From Sipunculus nudus (lineage: Eukaryota > Annelida > Sipuncula > Golfingiida > Sipunculidae), in the NCBI GenBank assembly GCA_026874595.1, contig CM049307.1:4489579-4553578 (forward strand): a stretch of 64,000 bases of DNA. Direction: 5' to 3'. Each line of letters starts with the position of its first letter. The first letter of the stretch is position 1. This document shows, piece after piece, positions 20,960 to 32,585 of the stretch. A program made the translations under genes and the position numbers. The notes under the pieces are model-generated. The model saw only the letters and a program-made list of their open reading frames with translations. It did not search any database and was not told where the DNA came from.

Positions 20960-22060
20960 AATATACTCGATGCTAAATGTTCGATTTGTTGATGACCTCG
21001 CACTCTACGCTGACGGCTTCAGTCAAGATTCAGCACAACATAAGCTGCAGAGTGCCGCAGATCAAGTTACCAAATGACTCCAAAAAAAAACTATTTGCTA
21101 ACGCTACTAAATAAGTAACAAAGCTAAAAAGTTCCAAACAGTGCGGACATCACACACATTACAAATTAGCACTGATGAACGTTATCCCAAGCTTTGATGA
21201 ATACCAAACAGTGCAGACATCACACACATTACAAATTAGCACTGATGAACGTTATCCCAAGCTTTGATGAATACCAAACAGTGCAGACATCACACACATT
21301 ACAAATTAGCACTGATGAACGTTATCCCAAGCTTTGACGAATACCAAACAGTGCAGACATCACACACATTACAAATTAGCACTGATGAACGTTATCCCAA
21401 ACTTTGATGAATACCGAACAGTGCAGACATCACACACATTACAAATTAGCACTGATGAACGTTATCCCGAGGTTTGACGAATACCAAACCGTGCAGACAT
21501 CACACACATTACAAATTAGCACTGATGAACGTTATCCCGAGCTTTGATGAATACCGAACAGTGCAGACATCACACACATTACAAATTAGCACTGATGAAC
21601 GTTATCCCGAGGTTTGACGAATACCAAACCGTGCAGACATCACACACATTACAAATTAGCACTGATGAACGTTATCCCGAGGTTTGACGAATACCAAACC
21701 GTGCAGACATCACACACATTTCAAATTAGCGCTGATGAACGTTATCCCGAGCTTTGATGAATACTGTCACCTTGGCCTGCTAACTGATTCACATCTCGCG
21801 TGGAAATTTTATACTTCTGTAGTTTAAAAAAAAAAAGTTACGTTTCAAAGTAGGTTTGTTACAGACTAAGCAAATTTCTCCCACAGAGGTTTCTGCTTGC
21901 AACATATATGCGTTCGCCAAGCCAACTATGACATTGCATTACTGTATTGAGTTCTACATGGAAAAGCTGTCCAAGCACTTTTCTTGCCCCTATTCAGCGT
22001 AACCAATGTCGGGCGGCGAGGATAATCACAAAACTTTGACCAGTCACAAAGTAGTCTGGA
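20960..22060 (+). pseudogene. Degenerate non-LTR retrotransposon reverse transcriptase
   Basis: From about 20967 the plus strand reads NVRFVDDLALYADGFSQDSA followed by QHKLQSAADQVTK. This carries the reverse transcriptase catalytic motif (F/Y-x-D-D) and the LQ...V..W segment that follows in jockey/CR1-type elements, with the expected Trp replaced by TGA. After the 70-bp array, the same protein resumes as EYCHLGLLTDSHLAWKF, matching the FLG(L)..D..L.W block. It then continues with frameshifts as HYCIEFYGKAVQAL and NQCRAARIITKL, which resemble the C-terminal YCIE.WG and RAIRIIT blocks. Stops and frameshifts show that it is dead. No endonuclease domain or 3' tail was found. Confidence 0.72.
21134..21765 (+). 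repeat. 70-bp minisatellite, 9 copies, inside the reverse transcriptase relic
   Basis: The unit carries CCAAACAGTGCAGACATCAC, ACACATTACAAATTAGCACT and GATGAACGTTATCCCAAGCT, ending TTGATGAATA. Copies differ at a handful of sites (AAGCTT/GAGGTT, GATGAA/GACGAA, AACAGT/AACCGT). The last unit runs directly into the conserved GAATACTGTCACCTTGG of the reverse transcriptase, so the array is an expansion of a piece of that gene. Confidence 0.93.
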
Positions 22061-22768
22061 GTTTATCCAAGAGATTAAATTGAATGATGACAATCGAGCC
22101 GCGATATTCTTACCTTTTGTCTGTTGTAACTTATAAAAGCATATTGTTATAAACGCGTCATATCTTTGTGATAAGTTTGGTAATTGCTGAAGACGAGCAC
22201 CATTGTATCACACGTTCGGTCGATAACTAAATGTATCTTTCCTGACCCACGCAAGGTCGCTTCATTTTATGCAGGCATAGCCCTTAGGAACGCACAGGGC
22301 CCTGCTTAAAACAGAAGTATTCTGGTACAGCTGCTAGGCTTCGAAGCAGAGTCTTGTTATAAACCTGTGTTGTTCCAAAAAATCTTTAATCATTTTTTAA
22401 AGGCAGACGACCGAAAATTCATGTATAACCTTTTATATAATATCTGTCCGATAGTTTCCGTCTGATTACAGTGAAAGTCAATTCTCCTCACCCATAACAA
22501 ATGCACAAATTTAATCGAAGAACACAATATGGACATGCTCCTAATGGGCTATATGTCTAAGCCGGGTGTCCGTGTAACGCTTCAACTGCGATCACTTCCG
22601 CCGACGTATCGACGTATCGCTAGGTGTATGCGATATTACACTGAGCGCATCTTTGAACAGCGTATTGGCAAACCCCGCATTTCTTCCTGCTATTTGTTTG
22701 CGTTACATTCAGAAAAAGTTAGACATGTCCAATTTTAAGAATCATGAAAACCAGTTACGAATGCAATT
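22061..22768. other. Unannotated stretch downstream of the retrotransposon relic
   Basis: It may hold the remaining decayed 3' end of the retrotransposon. A 69-codon plus-strand frame at 22529-22738 matches nothing I recognise. Confidence 0.35.
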
Positions 22769-22879
22769 TCCAGGGGCGTAGCCAAGGGGGGGGGCGCAGG
22801 ACGCCATGCCCCCCCCCCCCCACCCAGCCTCGGTCGCATCCGGTACTCGCCGTCCTTTCGGTATTTCACTTAATCTTAT

Positions 22880-22916
<37 letters not shown>

Positions 22917-23000
22917 TTAAATCAGTGGCGGATAAACGCTATCAGTGGCAGATTCATAGGGGGCGCCTTCGGCGCGCGGCCCCCATTGAGCTGCAAAATC
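22769..23000. repeat. GGGGCGTAGCC / CAGTGGCGGAT dispersed repeat fragments with poly-C and (AT)n
   Basis: AGGGGCGTAGCCAAGGGGGG, a run of Cs (22809-22822), an (AT)n run (22883-22913), then CAGTGGCGGATAAACG and a second AGTGGCAGATTCATAGGGGG. The arrangement of G-run termini around an (AT)n core recurs at 28150-28560 and 45857-46290. Confidence 0.55.
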
Positions 23001-23843
23001 TCTCATTTAATCTAATTTCCGATTTTCTTGATTAATTTTCGTTTTTCATATTTATTTATTATTTATAAGCAATTAGACTTTATTTAAGTTATCTGCAGTT
23101 ACAATTACTTTCAAATTTATTAGTTGAGTATAAGGATATTAATGAACAGCTACAGAACAACTGCAGATCGATCGACCTGGTTGGGGTCGACCGTGAACAA
23201 TCTTACGGCTCCTCTGGTGATACCGGTACTAACGATCTGTGCTGAGCTCTTAGGAGTCTTGTGTGCTGTCGAGACCACGGAACCCGGTAAAATGCAAAAT
23301 TTAACATAATAATTCAGCTTATCGGTTTTTTTCACCACAAGCATTACATTTAAAAGATAATACTTTGATAGTTACAAACGTGATTGCGCTTTTGCGCCAT
23401 TGACTCATTTGAAAACGATTGAAATTTTATATCCTAATTTTAAAGAAATATAAATATTAAATATTGAACCACTCTATAGTTTAACTACATAACGGAAAAA
23501 CATAAGGGAACAGTTTTTCAGGAACAGGAAATCCTCATTTTTGGGGGGTTGAAAATTGCCTCAAAATGTCCTCTTTACATTGTATATTGTTACAGATGTC
23601 TGTTTTATTGTGAGCTGTTGACATGTCTCTTTTATTGTGCGCTGTTGACATTCTGATTCGTGTTTGGCTCAAGCCCTGGCGTTGCTATGCTACAGCGTTC
23701 CTTGTTCTAGCTGGCCGGGTGCGGCCCAAGTGTAAACACAGCGGTCATGCTAGTCTGGGGCTTTCTCGCCTGGCCGAGCCGGGCAGGCTCACGTGTGAAC
23801 CCTGATATGTAGAAACACAGCATTCGTTGTTCTAGATGTTTCC
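23001..23843. other. Unannotated stretch with a GC-rich island
   Basis: Mostly AT-rich. About 23690-23805 is GC-rich (GGCCGGGTGCGGCCCAAGTG, GCCTGGCCGAGCCGGGCAGG), possibly the end of another element, but I found no paired terminus. Confidence 0.35.
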
Positions 23844-24402
23844 TGTAACGTGTGTACTATTGGGTTCTTTGGATTGTTCGAGAAATGGAAAGTTCTCGGC
23901 TTGGGTGAGACGTTATAAATAAGGGGCTGTTTTTTTAGAGCCGAGAAGGAGGAGAGAAATATTCCAGCGGACACAGAAGCGTGTAAGTCAGTTGTGGACC
24001 TTTTCCGATAAGTGCGGCAATTATAGATTTTCTTCTAAATTTGTGACGGATCTTATATATTCTTCGGTTTGCTTTCGGGATTATAACAAGAACTTCACTT
24101 TTGGATTACAACGGATTGATTTTGTGAATGAACTGGACTGTTATTCTCTCAGAAGATTTATGTGAACTGTTCATCTGGGTTTTTCGTTATAAAGGACTTG
24201 TTGTTGCTGTGACAGTGGTGTTATCCAGGTACTGTACACTTTATTTATATACTTGTATTGATTTACTGTTGTACTGTTGTTATACTGTGTAATTGTATTG
24301 ATTTAGTATATTGTAATGTTAGGATTGTTTTAAGGATAAATTATAATTATTTGTTAACAAAAAAACCCCACTGACTTCTTTATTCAATCCCCTAGACATT
24401 TC
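23844..24402 (+). mobile_element. Possible solo LTR
   Basis: It starts TGTAACGTGTGTACTATTGG, contains a TATA-like box with an open GC-richer stretch after it, and ends in a T-rich tail with CCCCTAGACATTTCA. This layout (TG...CA, internal promoter, about 560 bp) suits an LTR. No 5-bp target duplication, primer-binding site or second copy was found, so the call is tentative. It could also be a promoter with first exon of an unrecognised transcript. Confidence 0.35.
23913..23922 (+). promoter_or_regulatory. TATA-like box
   Basis: TTATAAATAA is followed about 20-35 bases later by a T run and a purine-rich stretch (GAGAAGGAGGAGAG). It is the clearest TATA-type element in the window, and lies in the possible LTR. 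Confidence 0.35.
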
Positions 24403-24411
24403 AAAATCTGA

Positions 24412-27400
24412 TTTTTAGCTCAGCTGACTATAAGTCATCTGAGCTATAGTCGTGGTCCATTGTCCGTCGTCCGTCCGTCCGTCCGTCCGTCCGTCCGTCC
24501 GTAGATGTGGCACGTTTTGAAAACGTAAGACCTAGGAATCCAAAATTCAGCATAATGTTAGATGTCCCCAAGATCTCCTACCAAGCCGAAAACTGGGTCT
24601 TTGCGACTTCGTTCCTTTGAAAAATTAAGGAAAAACCTCAATTTTTTATTAAAATCCTATTTTCACACTTCAGGACTGCCTTATATCAAAACCACTCATC
24701 TGTTTTTCCTCATATTTACCATAAATATTCTTCTATATAGTTCCTATGTACATGCCAGAAATTAAGTCTGTTAATTATAAATTCTTTAAGTTATGGGCCC
24801 AAACATAATGGACATTGTAAAAAATCAGGAAAAATATTTACTCACTTAACATGAAAAAATTTGGAAACTAGAGTCTATTTTCCCAAGTATATAACTATGT
24901 TTAATTAAGATTCAATTGTTTACCCAAAATTAGATCTGAATTTTGTAAATTTTTTAAGTAATTAGCATAAAAATAAAATCAGTACCTTAAATTTTGCCCA
25001 ACTTTGACCATGGCACGTTTTTTTTCTGTAAAGACCATTGATTTAATTTTCACAGCATGTAAACATAAATATTTAATTTGTTTAAATCTGAAATTTGGAA
25101 GTAAAAGCTTGAAAATTAAGCTAGTTATTGATTTTTTTTCTTGAGGCTCTATTGTAGTCATTTGCTTTGATTACAGATTACAGATGCAGGGTCCCACTCC
25201 AGGTCACTGGAAGTCAGCAATGCCAGGGTTTCTGATTTGTTACAGTCACTGGGGGAGATCCCCTGCTGTGACAGGTGTACAGTTATTCTCATATCACCAC
25301 CCTAATCACCCCCCCCCCCAACCCCCCCCCCCCAACCCCCCCCCCCCCAACCCAACCCACCAAATGTTCACTGTATCTCCTTAATTGTAATGCTGTTTCT
25401 ACTCTGATATGCAAAAACTTTCCTTGAAAAAGTAATTCAAGGTGTAATCCAGAAGATGCAATGTTGTGTAATGTAGCATTTTTAAAGAATCATTTTTCTT
25501 TTAAATGATTTTACCAATCATAATGGAACCCATCAGTGTGCTTAAATTATGATAAAATATGAAGCACATTATGGATAAATAAAGACACAATTAAAAATTG
25601 AGAAGTCTAAATCAAGTATTTTTTAGATATTTATTGTTTTGCAGATTTAAAAGATATATTTTTGTGGTAAAAAATAAATAAACATTTGTATGCATGATAT
25701 GGTGTTATCTGACAAGACTGGATTTATGATGATGCAATTGAGAATTATGAATCAACTTTTATATTCAGATATATATGTTATATTGAAAATGTATAGAAAT
25801 ATAAACTTAAATTTTAAAAAAATTAATGTGATAAAAAAATGAGGATTTATTACAAACATTTATTCATTATTTTCCTGCATCAGCAGAATTTGAGATAGGC
25901 TTTGTTTGCCATGTTTTATGTTCTTAATTAGTTATATTTCAACTGTATACATTTCATAAAAAAAACATATATTTAATAATATATATTATACAAAAAAAAA
26001 GATTCGATTGAACAAATGTGTAAACTACTGAAAAGTCAACAGTTAATCAAAAAGCCAACTAATGATCATGGTAATTGTACAGATCATTTGTTCACAAACT
26101 GCTCACATGCTTCAGTTTCAACATTAGGAAACACATGGTCAGGTCATCAATACAAACCAATCATATAAACCAACCATGGCCTTTATTACCTCTTCCTCTT
26201 ACACTTTATCTCCATTTGATATTATTTTAGATTTTTACCTTCAAGGTTAACGTCAGCTGAGCACAGTGACTCAAGCACCATGTAACATATTGTTTACATC
26301 AAGTTAGTGTTATGCAGTTTGCAAGAGCTCAGCTCCCCAGCTTCAGCTCTAAGTTCCTTAAATTCGGCATACAGTTAGATGTCTCCAAAATCCCCTACCA
26401 TGCCAAGAATTTGGTCACTAGGACTTAATACCTTCGAGATATTAACGAAAAACTTCATTTTTCCATTAAAAACCCATTGTTACACTTCAAGACTCCCAAA
26501 TATCAAAACCACTGATCTGACTTTAATCATAAATAATATACATATTTTTCAATCTCTTTGCACATGCCAGGATGATGTCAGTATTGCGTAATTGTTTTAA
26601 GTTATGGGCCCAAACATAATGCACTTTGTAAAAAATCAAGAAATATATTTACTCCCTTAACAAGGGCATTGCTGAAGCTAGAGATTTTTTTGTCAGGGAT
26701 GTAACATTTAATCAAGATTCAATTGAATACCCAAAATTAGTTCTTAATTTTTCAAATTTTATAAGTTATTAGTATAAATATAAAATTAGTACCTTAAATT
26801 TTGCCCAACTGTGACCATGGCACGTTTGTTTCCTGTGAGCACTGTTGATATAATTTTCATATCATGCACACATAAGAATTTCAGCTTAGAAAGCTGAAAG
26901 AAATTGGCCAAAAATTGTAGCTTTTATTAATGTTTTTTATGAGACCCTGTCAGACTTTGGCTCTCTCCAGCCCCTCTTGAATCACCTGTATTATGCATGC
27001 TTGAGGCGAGGCATACATGGAATCCAGGCAGCTTATGGCCAGCCACAGTTGATCCATGTGTCCAACCCAACTCATCTAGTAGTTTTAACCAACAACATAA
27101 CAATAAACAATAAATTAATAAATTTTTATTGGTTTTAAATAACAAATTAAAGAAAAATAATAAAAGGAATTTGTTAGTTTATAATAACAGGAAATTAACT
27201 TGCAGTTACTGATGATATAAGAATCTTGTATGGATGGGTAGAATGTCACGTATTCCAAATAACACCATGCAGTCACCTATGGCATTTTTCAGTTCAATTT
27301 TAATGATAAAGAAGTAAATCATATTATTCATTACTAATCATTAGGGATCATATGAAGGAAATTAATGATAGACAAAGATGCAGTTGATAATATTAATCTA

Positions 27401-28143
27401 GATTCCTACTGTGTCTAGTGTGTACATTGATGTGAAATTAGTCCAAAATGAATTTTTTACAGTTATTTTTAATATAAATTAAAGCCATAAAACCAGGTAC
27501 TTATGATCATTATTTAAATGTGTGAATTTTGTAAGTTCTGGATTCTCAACATCATTGTTTGGTGAAAACTGAATAAAAACCAGACATGGTGCGAATACTT
27601 TGTAATTGTATTTAAATACGAATATGATTATGTACTACATTATAAAATTTCTTGCATAAAGAATGGGAATTCAGGTAAAAATGAAAGTATATGAATACTC
27701 GTGCAAATACTTTCAAAATGTATTCATGAATGCATTCATGAATATATTCTTTAATATTATTTTAATAATCATTTCAGTTATATTTCATTTTACAAAATCA
27801 TATGATTCTCTTATTATTTTTAATAAAAATTATATTTGGGACAATATTTGTATTTTTTTTAATAAATAGTTAAACTCATATTATATGTTTTGCTTATAAG
27901 TTATTTGGCCAAGTCAAAATCTGTGTGACAATAGTACTCCATTTGTTAATAAAATAAATGAAATCAATGCTTATCCCTGTCTCCAAAGGAACTATCAAAA
28001 TCATACATAAGCTAAACAACAAAAACTCATAATACAGCTTATATTTATTACCACACAAAACCAGCATGTGCCTCATTTCTAAATAATATTTTTTTATCAT
28101 ATATAACAGCTGAGCGTCGTGACCCATAGGTCCCTTGTTTTTT
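24412..28143 (+). repeat. Large composite dispersed repeat (AGCTCAGCTGAC ... GTCCCTTGTTTT)
   Basis: It begins TTTTTAGCTCAGCTGACTAT, then a (CCGT)n tract (about 24463-24503). A segment at 24540-25160 is repeated, diverged, at 26355-26930: shared blocks include AAGTTATGGGCCCAAACATA and ACCTTAAATTTTGCCCAACT. A copy of the 9170-9470 sequence lies at 26010-26280, ending GTCAGCTGAGCACAGTGAC. The far end (28107-28140) has CAGCTGAGCGTCGTGACCCA and TAGGTCCCTTGTTTT, complementing the start. No long coding frame. Whether it is one element with an internal 1.8-kb duplication or several overlapping copies is unresolved. Confidence 0.5.
25309..25360 (+). repeat. C-rich tract
   Basis: Runs of 9-12 Cs separated by AA or CAA. 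A likely unstable low-complexity tract. Confidence 0.85.
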
Positions 28144-28149
28144 AATCTC

Positions 28150-28356
28150 CATTACAAAATTTATGTGCGTTACGACTGGGTGATCTGTTGATATTAGGTT
28201 CCGTAACAATATTAAAAAAAAATATTCCCAATATGTGAGGGAGAAACCCCTCCCGTGCCCTCCCGATGTACCTGTAACTAACCTTAATTAAACCATGGTT
28301 CATAATAAAAAAAAATATATCTATTTTCATACACTCAAATAAATGAAGTAAAAATG

Positions 28357-28423
<67 letters not shown>

Positions 28424-28560
28424 TTGTATATATAACCGTTTCCATATTACCCAGACACGAATATAAGCGCCCCTTACCCCCCCCCCCCCCGCCCGTTTTC
28501 GAATTTCTTGATGCGCCACTGATGATGGCCCCCTCCCCTCCCTCAATCCTGGCTACGCCC
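28150..28560 (-). repeat. AGTGGCG-type dispersed repeat with (AT)n core, minus orientation
   Basis: Reverse-complemented, it reads GGGGCGTAGCCAGGATTGAG, a G-rich stretch, CAGTGGCGCATCAAGAAATT, a G run, then the (AT)n run (28359-28422). The part beyond, with ATTATGAACCATGGTTTAAT and GTTACAGGTACATCGGGAGG, matches 48490-48570. Confidence 0.6.
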
Positions 28561-28763
28561 CTGATTTCCTCTTATCGTAATGAAACGTAGTCTTATATGT
28601 ACACCTGCTCAGACAGACTCACGTCTTGACCTCCAGGTTAGCTCGTGAGTTTAGAAACTTGCCAATTTTAATTTTTATTAAATTAAGGTATGCCTTTTCC
28701 CAAGTAAATCCGTGAATTTAAACTGCACTGAGTCTGAACTTCATTAACATATATAATATATAA

Positions 28764-28770
<7 letters not shown>

Positions 28771-28832
<62 letters not shown>
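28771..28832. repeat. (AT)n microsatellite
   Basis: About 31 AT units, with an imperfect AT-rich lead-in from 28750. Confidence 0.95.
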
Positions 28833-28837
<5 letters not shown>

Positions 28838-29730
28838 CGCCGGTTACTCTGGCACCGGATAAAGCCGGATAAAGTTCGTTGTAAAACGTATATTTATATA
28901 CATATTTATACAATGCAGTTCACTAAAATGTTCAACATTCATTTAGTTCACTGGCACTGACTGACACTATAGGGATATAAAACCAACACTGGGCCATGCT
29001 AACAAATGAACACTACCAGATATTGCTTCTGTGGCACGTGGTCTGCCACTTCTATCCCATCATTTCATTTAGGATACTCAGGTTAACTGCCAAATAACCA
29101 ATGTATGTCAGGCAGAGTAACGAGGGGGCGCTTGGGAGCGAGGGAAGGCGGCGTCAGCTGCCACCAAACCTGCAACTGACTCTTGTTGGGACCGTGTTGA
29201 TAGGTTCATACATTAACCTGAGGGTCGCCTGCTGAGGGTCGCCTGCTGAGGGTCGCCTGTAAGCAGATCGCTTAGTTCTTACCACCTTTTCCAAGAAAAA
29301 AAAACTGCAATTAATAACGTCTCCAACTCTACACGTTTCTCCGTTATCACTCTGCTATCCAATATAATTTTGTTTGATTAAATTGTAGACTAGACATATA
29401 TTAGTTATATCACCCTAGGCATGATATCAAACTCGACCACTGAGTAATACTGGACAAACGTTCCGGGTTTCATAATAACTTTTTACATCGCCTGTTTTCT
29501 TAATACACAAAATATTGCCGGGTTGAATCGGTCACTCCTGTCGCGGTAACATTTTTCTGATCATTTGTTATGACAAGTAACTTGAGAGTCGTGTATGATA
29601 TGACGTGCTCAACACACCCAGCAGAGTGTTAGATAATAAGCCTGGTGACATTGATTTGTTTTCCATGAAGACTGTGTTATGTGAATCAGTCCTGACGCCA
29701 GTGCCATACCAGGATGTGTGAAGATAATAG
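28833..29730. other. Unannotated stretch with a short tandem triplication
   Basis: The only repeat seen is three exact copies of CTGAGGGTCGCCTG (14 bp, 29218-29259). No exon was recognised. Confidence 0.45.
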
Positions 29731-30036
29731 GCGCGGATCCAGAATTTTCACGAGGGAGGGGTCAATGGGTATCATGCATAAAAATGGACTTAAAAAGGTC
29801 GTTGGTTGAGAGCAAGGAAAAAGGGTTCTAGACCTCAAAACCCCCCGTCATTCATTAGATTTGTCTAAAAAAAGGTCGTTGGTTGAGAGCAGGGGGATGG
29901 GGGGTGGTCTCGACCCAAAAAAAAACCCGTCATGCATAAGATTTTCTAAAAAAAAAAAGGCGTTGGTTGAGAAAGGAGGGGGGGGTGGTCTCGACCTCCA
30001 AACTCCCCCCCCCCCCCACCCCCCCCGGATCCGCGC
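29731..30036. mobile_element. 306-bp GCGCGGATCC-ended repeat with internal tandem units
   Basis: Perfect 10-bp inverted termini GCGCGGATCC / GGATCCGCGC. The interior has about three units carrying AAAAGGTCGTTGGTTGAGAG and CGTCATGCATAAGATT, with G- and C-rich strings of variable length. No target duplication is clear. It resembles the AGTGGCGGATCCAG family and may be a relative. Confidence 0.55.
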
Positions 30037-30801
30037 TTGAATAAGCACGTCGGAAATATAACAGACTCAGGTATTGCAGATATCTCCTGCATGAACAGCC
30101 GCCACTGGTGAACGTATTGCCCCTCGATGCCATCCGGCTAAAATCACATGATTTACACTGGTAAATCATTTAATTATACATGACAATCAGGGAACCAGCC
30201 AGAGGGCGATCTCTGCATCTGATACGACTTGCACCTGTCTTCTGCTTGTTAAAATGGGTATATACTAATTATTAGTGACAGCTCATAGAGATGGTTTGTG
30301 AAAGGGAATCACTCTATTGGACAGCAGCTCATTAAGTTAAACGACCATATCTGTTTCTGTTATAAGTTGAACGACTATATTTGTGTCTGTTTTACCACAC
30401 AGAAACACAGTAACAGTTTAACACTCGTATAGTCTTTATTAGAAACATGCATTTCACTAGACTAGGTAAACATCTTTAATGAATATACTGGTCAAATCGG
30501 AGGTACATGTTTCTGTGTCAGTATAATACACGGAAGAAACCGTCTATATCAGGGGCGTCAATACAGGGGGATGGGGGGGGGGGGGGTATATATCCCCCCA
30601 ACACTTTTTGGCAAGTGGGAAGGGGGGGGGGTCAATTATCCCACCCGCACTATTCAGAGAGTAGTATTCAAATTTTCAAACGAAATATGTTACAAAATAT
30701 AATTGTTGGTTCCATTTATGAGTTTACTATGGATACCTAACACTGGCCTAGAACTAACTTATACCGGAAACACAATTTTGAAATGTGTCATACAAACCCT
30801 A

Positions 30802-30842
<41 letters not shown>

Positions 30843-31194
30843 TATTATTCCTCTACGAAGTGGTGAAGTATGTTTTACCGTTAGTAATTGTGTTGCCCTT
30901 TAAAAACTTAAAGAAAAAGCTATGAACTAATTTTTCTGAAATATTGTGGAGGGATATATGAAACACCTGATGATACTACCTTAAATTTCCAAGTGTGCTG
31001 TTCTAGGGACATAATATATCGTTAAAAGTCGTAAGAAGTCAACTTTTGAATGTTGATTCTTACAGGGCTACAGATTGATCGTATGGTAGTAAAATTAGCA
31101 CAATACATGAGAAAACGCCGATTGTACTTGCTTTCGTGTTTCATCCTTTTCTCAGCCTTTTTTTTTTTTTTTTTCTTATCAAGCTGTAACTTTT
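30037..31194. other. Unannotated stretch with G-rich fragment and (AT)n
   Basis: AGGGGCGTCAATACAGGGGG at about 30551 and the G runs to 30645 are another GGGGCGT-type fragment. (AT)n occupies 30807-30839. A T-rich run lies at 31158-31175. Nothing else recognised. Confidence 0.45.
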
Positions 31195-31330
31195 CTACAG
31201 AGCCCGGGAGACGACATGGTGAAAAATATTTATTAATTCGTGCGCACGAATTACTAATCCGTGCGCACGAATTACTAATTCGTGGCCACGAATTTCTAAT
31301 CCGTGCGCACGAATTACTTGGTGTGAAAAA
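31195..31330 (+). repeat. Palindrome cluster (TTCGTGCGCACGAA), copy 1
   Basis: Four tandem palindromic units of about 20-21 bp (AATTCGTGCGCACGAATTAC and variants with CCGTG or GGCCAC) follow GAGCCCGGGAGACGACATGG. The same flank and units occur inverted at 33925-34018. It looks like the end of a transposable element whose binding sites are palindromic. Confidence 0.65.
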
Positions 31331-32585
31331 TATATTTCCAAGGTGGAAAAATATTTATTTCAATAGGATAACAAATACCCGATAAGGCTAATGCAACTGC
31401 TCTCCTGCATTTAAATTAAAAGAAAGTGAAAAATTAACATAAATGTATATATGTTCATATAAATGATAAGATTTGAAAAGTGCACATATATTCACATACG
31501 ATAAGATATATATATTTATATAGATATATATATTACAGATTGTCATTCCACATACACTGATACTTATACACATATTATTATACTGTTAGGCGTAATACAA
31601 TAAAAATAAACGTCTCGGTCCATATCGAGCATATCAATTAGATTAAAACCATCAGTCTTTCCCATTGAAAATAGGTATTGATTTAAGTAACTGGCACCTA
31701 GTCGTAACCGAGTATGGGTAATTTCATGTTGACGATGATTGTCGCAATAAAAACAGTATATTTCTCGAGAGGCAGGTTTTAACTAGTCACTACCATTTTC
31801 CTTAAAGGAATCGATTGAAGTAAACAGAATTATAGGAAACTGTTCCAAAGTTTGCAGGCTTTTGAAAGGAAAGAAAAGAAAATTTGAAGGAAAAAAAAGC
31901 GACAGTCTTTCCGTGTGAACCTCAGTATCTTTAGCAAATGCGATTTGCGCGGACTGCATGTATAGGGCTGAGCATGAGACAGAGTATGAGTTAATATATA
32001 AGCAGATAATCTGGAGCTAGTCCGTTAATCATTTCATAAAATGTGGATTGTATAGCCAGCTCTCTTCTTATTTTTATACTTGACCATTATAGCTCTTTTA
32101 CCATAGCTCCAGTGCTGGAAGTCGAGAGCGCCCCAGTATATGTTAAACATGCTTTCCGTTGAATAGTCTCCAGTTGGTATGACTGTCTGACAGAACAATT
32201 GTTAAATATTAAAACACCACACTCAGTACTAAACGTATTAATGATTTGTACATACGATCTTAGATCTTAGAAAACTTTCATAGAGAAATGGAATTTATAA
32301 TTTTTTCAAAATTTCCAAACGCTGATTGGTTTTCTAATATATCATGTTTATGTGTTCCTTTCAGGAAAGCGAATCCCAAATATGACATGAGAAGTTCTGT
32401 GAAGTTCATTTCACCTAGTTTATGTGTAATTTGCAATTTAGCATCATAGTCAAATGGCGATTGAGAACTGTAACCTTAGTTACTTTGTGAAGCAAAATAA
32501 CTGTTAAAAATTTCAGCCTGATCGGCTTTGTCTATAATAATGTTCCCATTATGCCCCACCGATGATAAGGTAGGTTGTTGGTTTT
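31331..32585. other. AT-rich stretch with no recognised feature
   Basis: No exon, RNA gene or clear repeat was found. A minus-strand frame at 31388-31573 is a product of AT-rich sequence. Confidence 0.4.

Noticed and set aside
28142-28546. 134-codon minus-strand frame with long IYIYIY runs, and similar frames at 8922, 28354, 28683, 30703, 45790 and 47416.
   Set aside because: These are translations of (AT)n microsatellites and G- or C-rich repeat ends.
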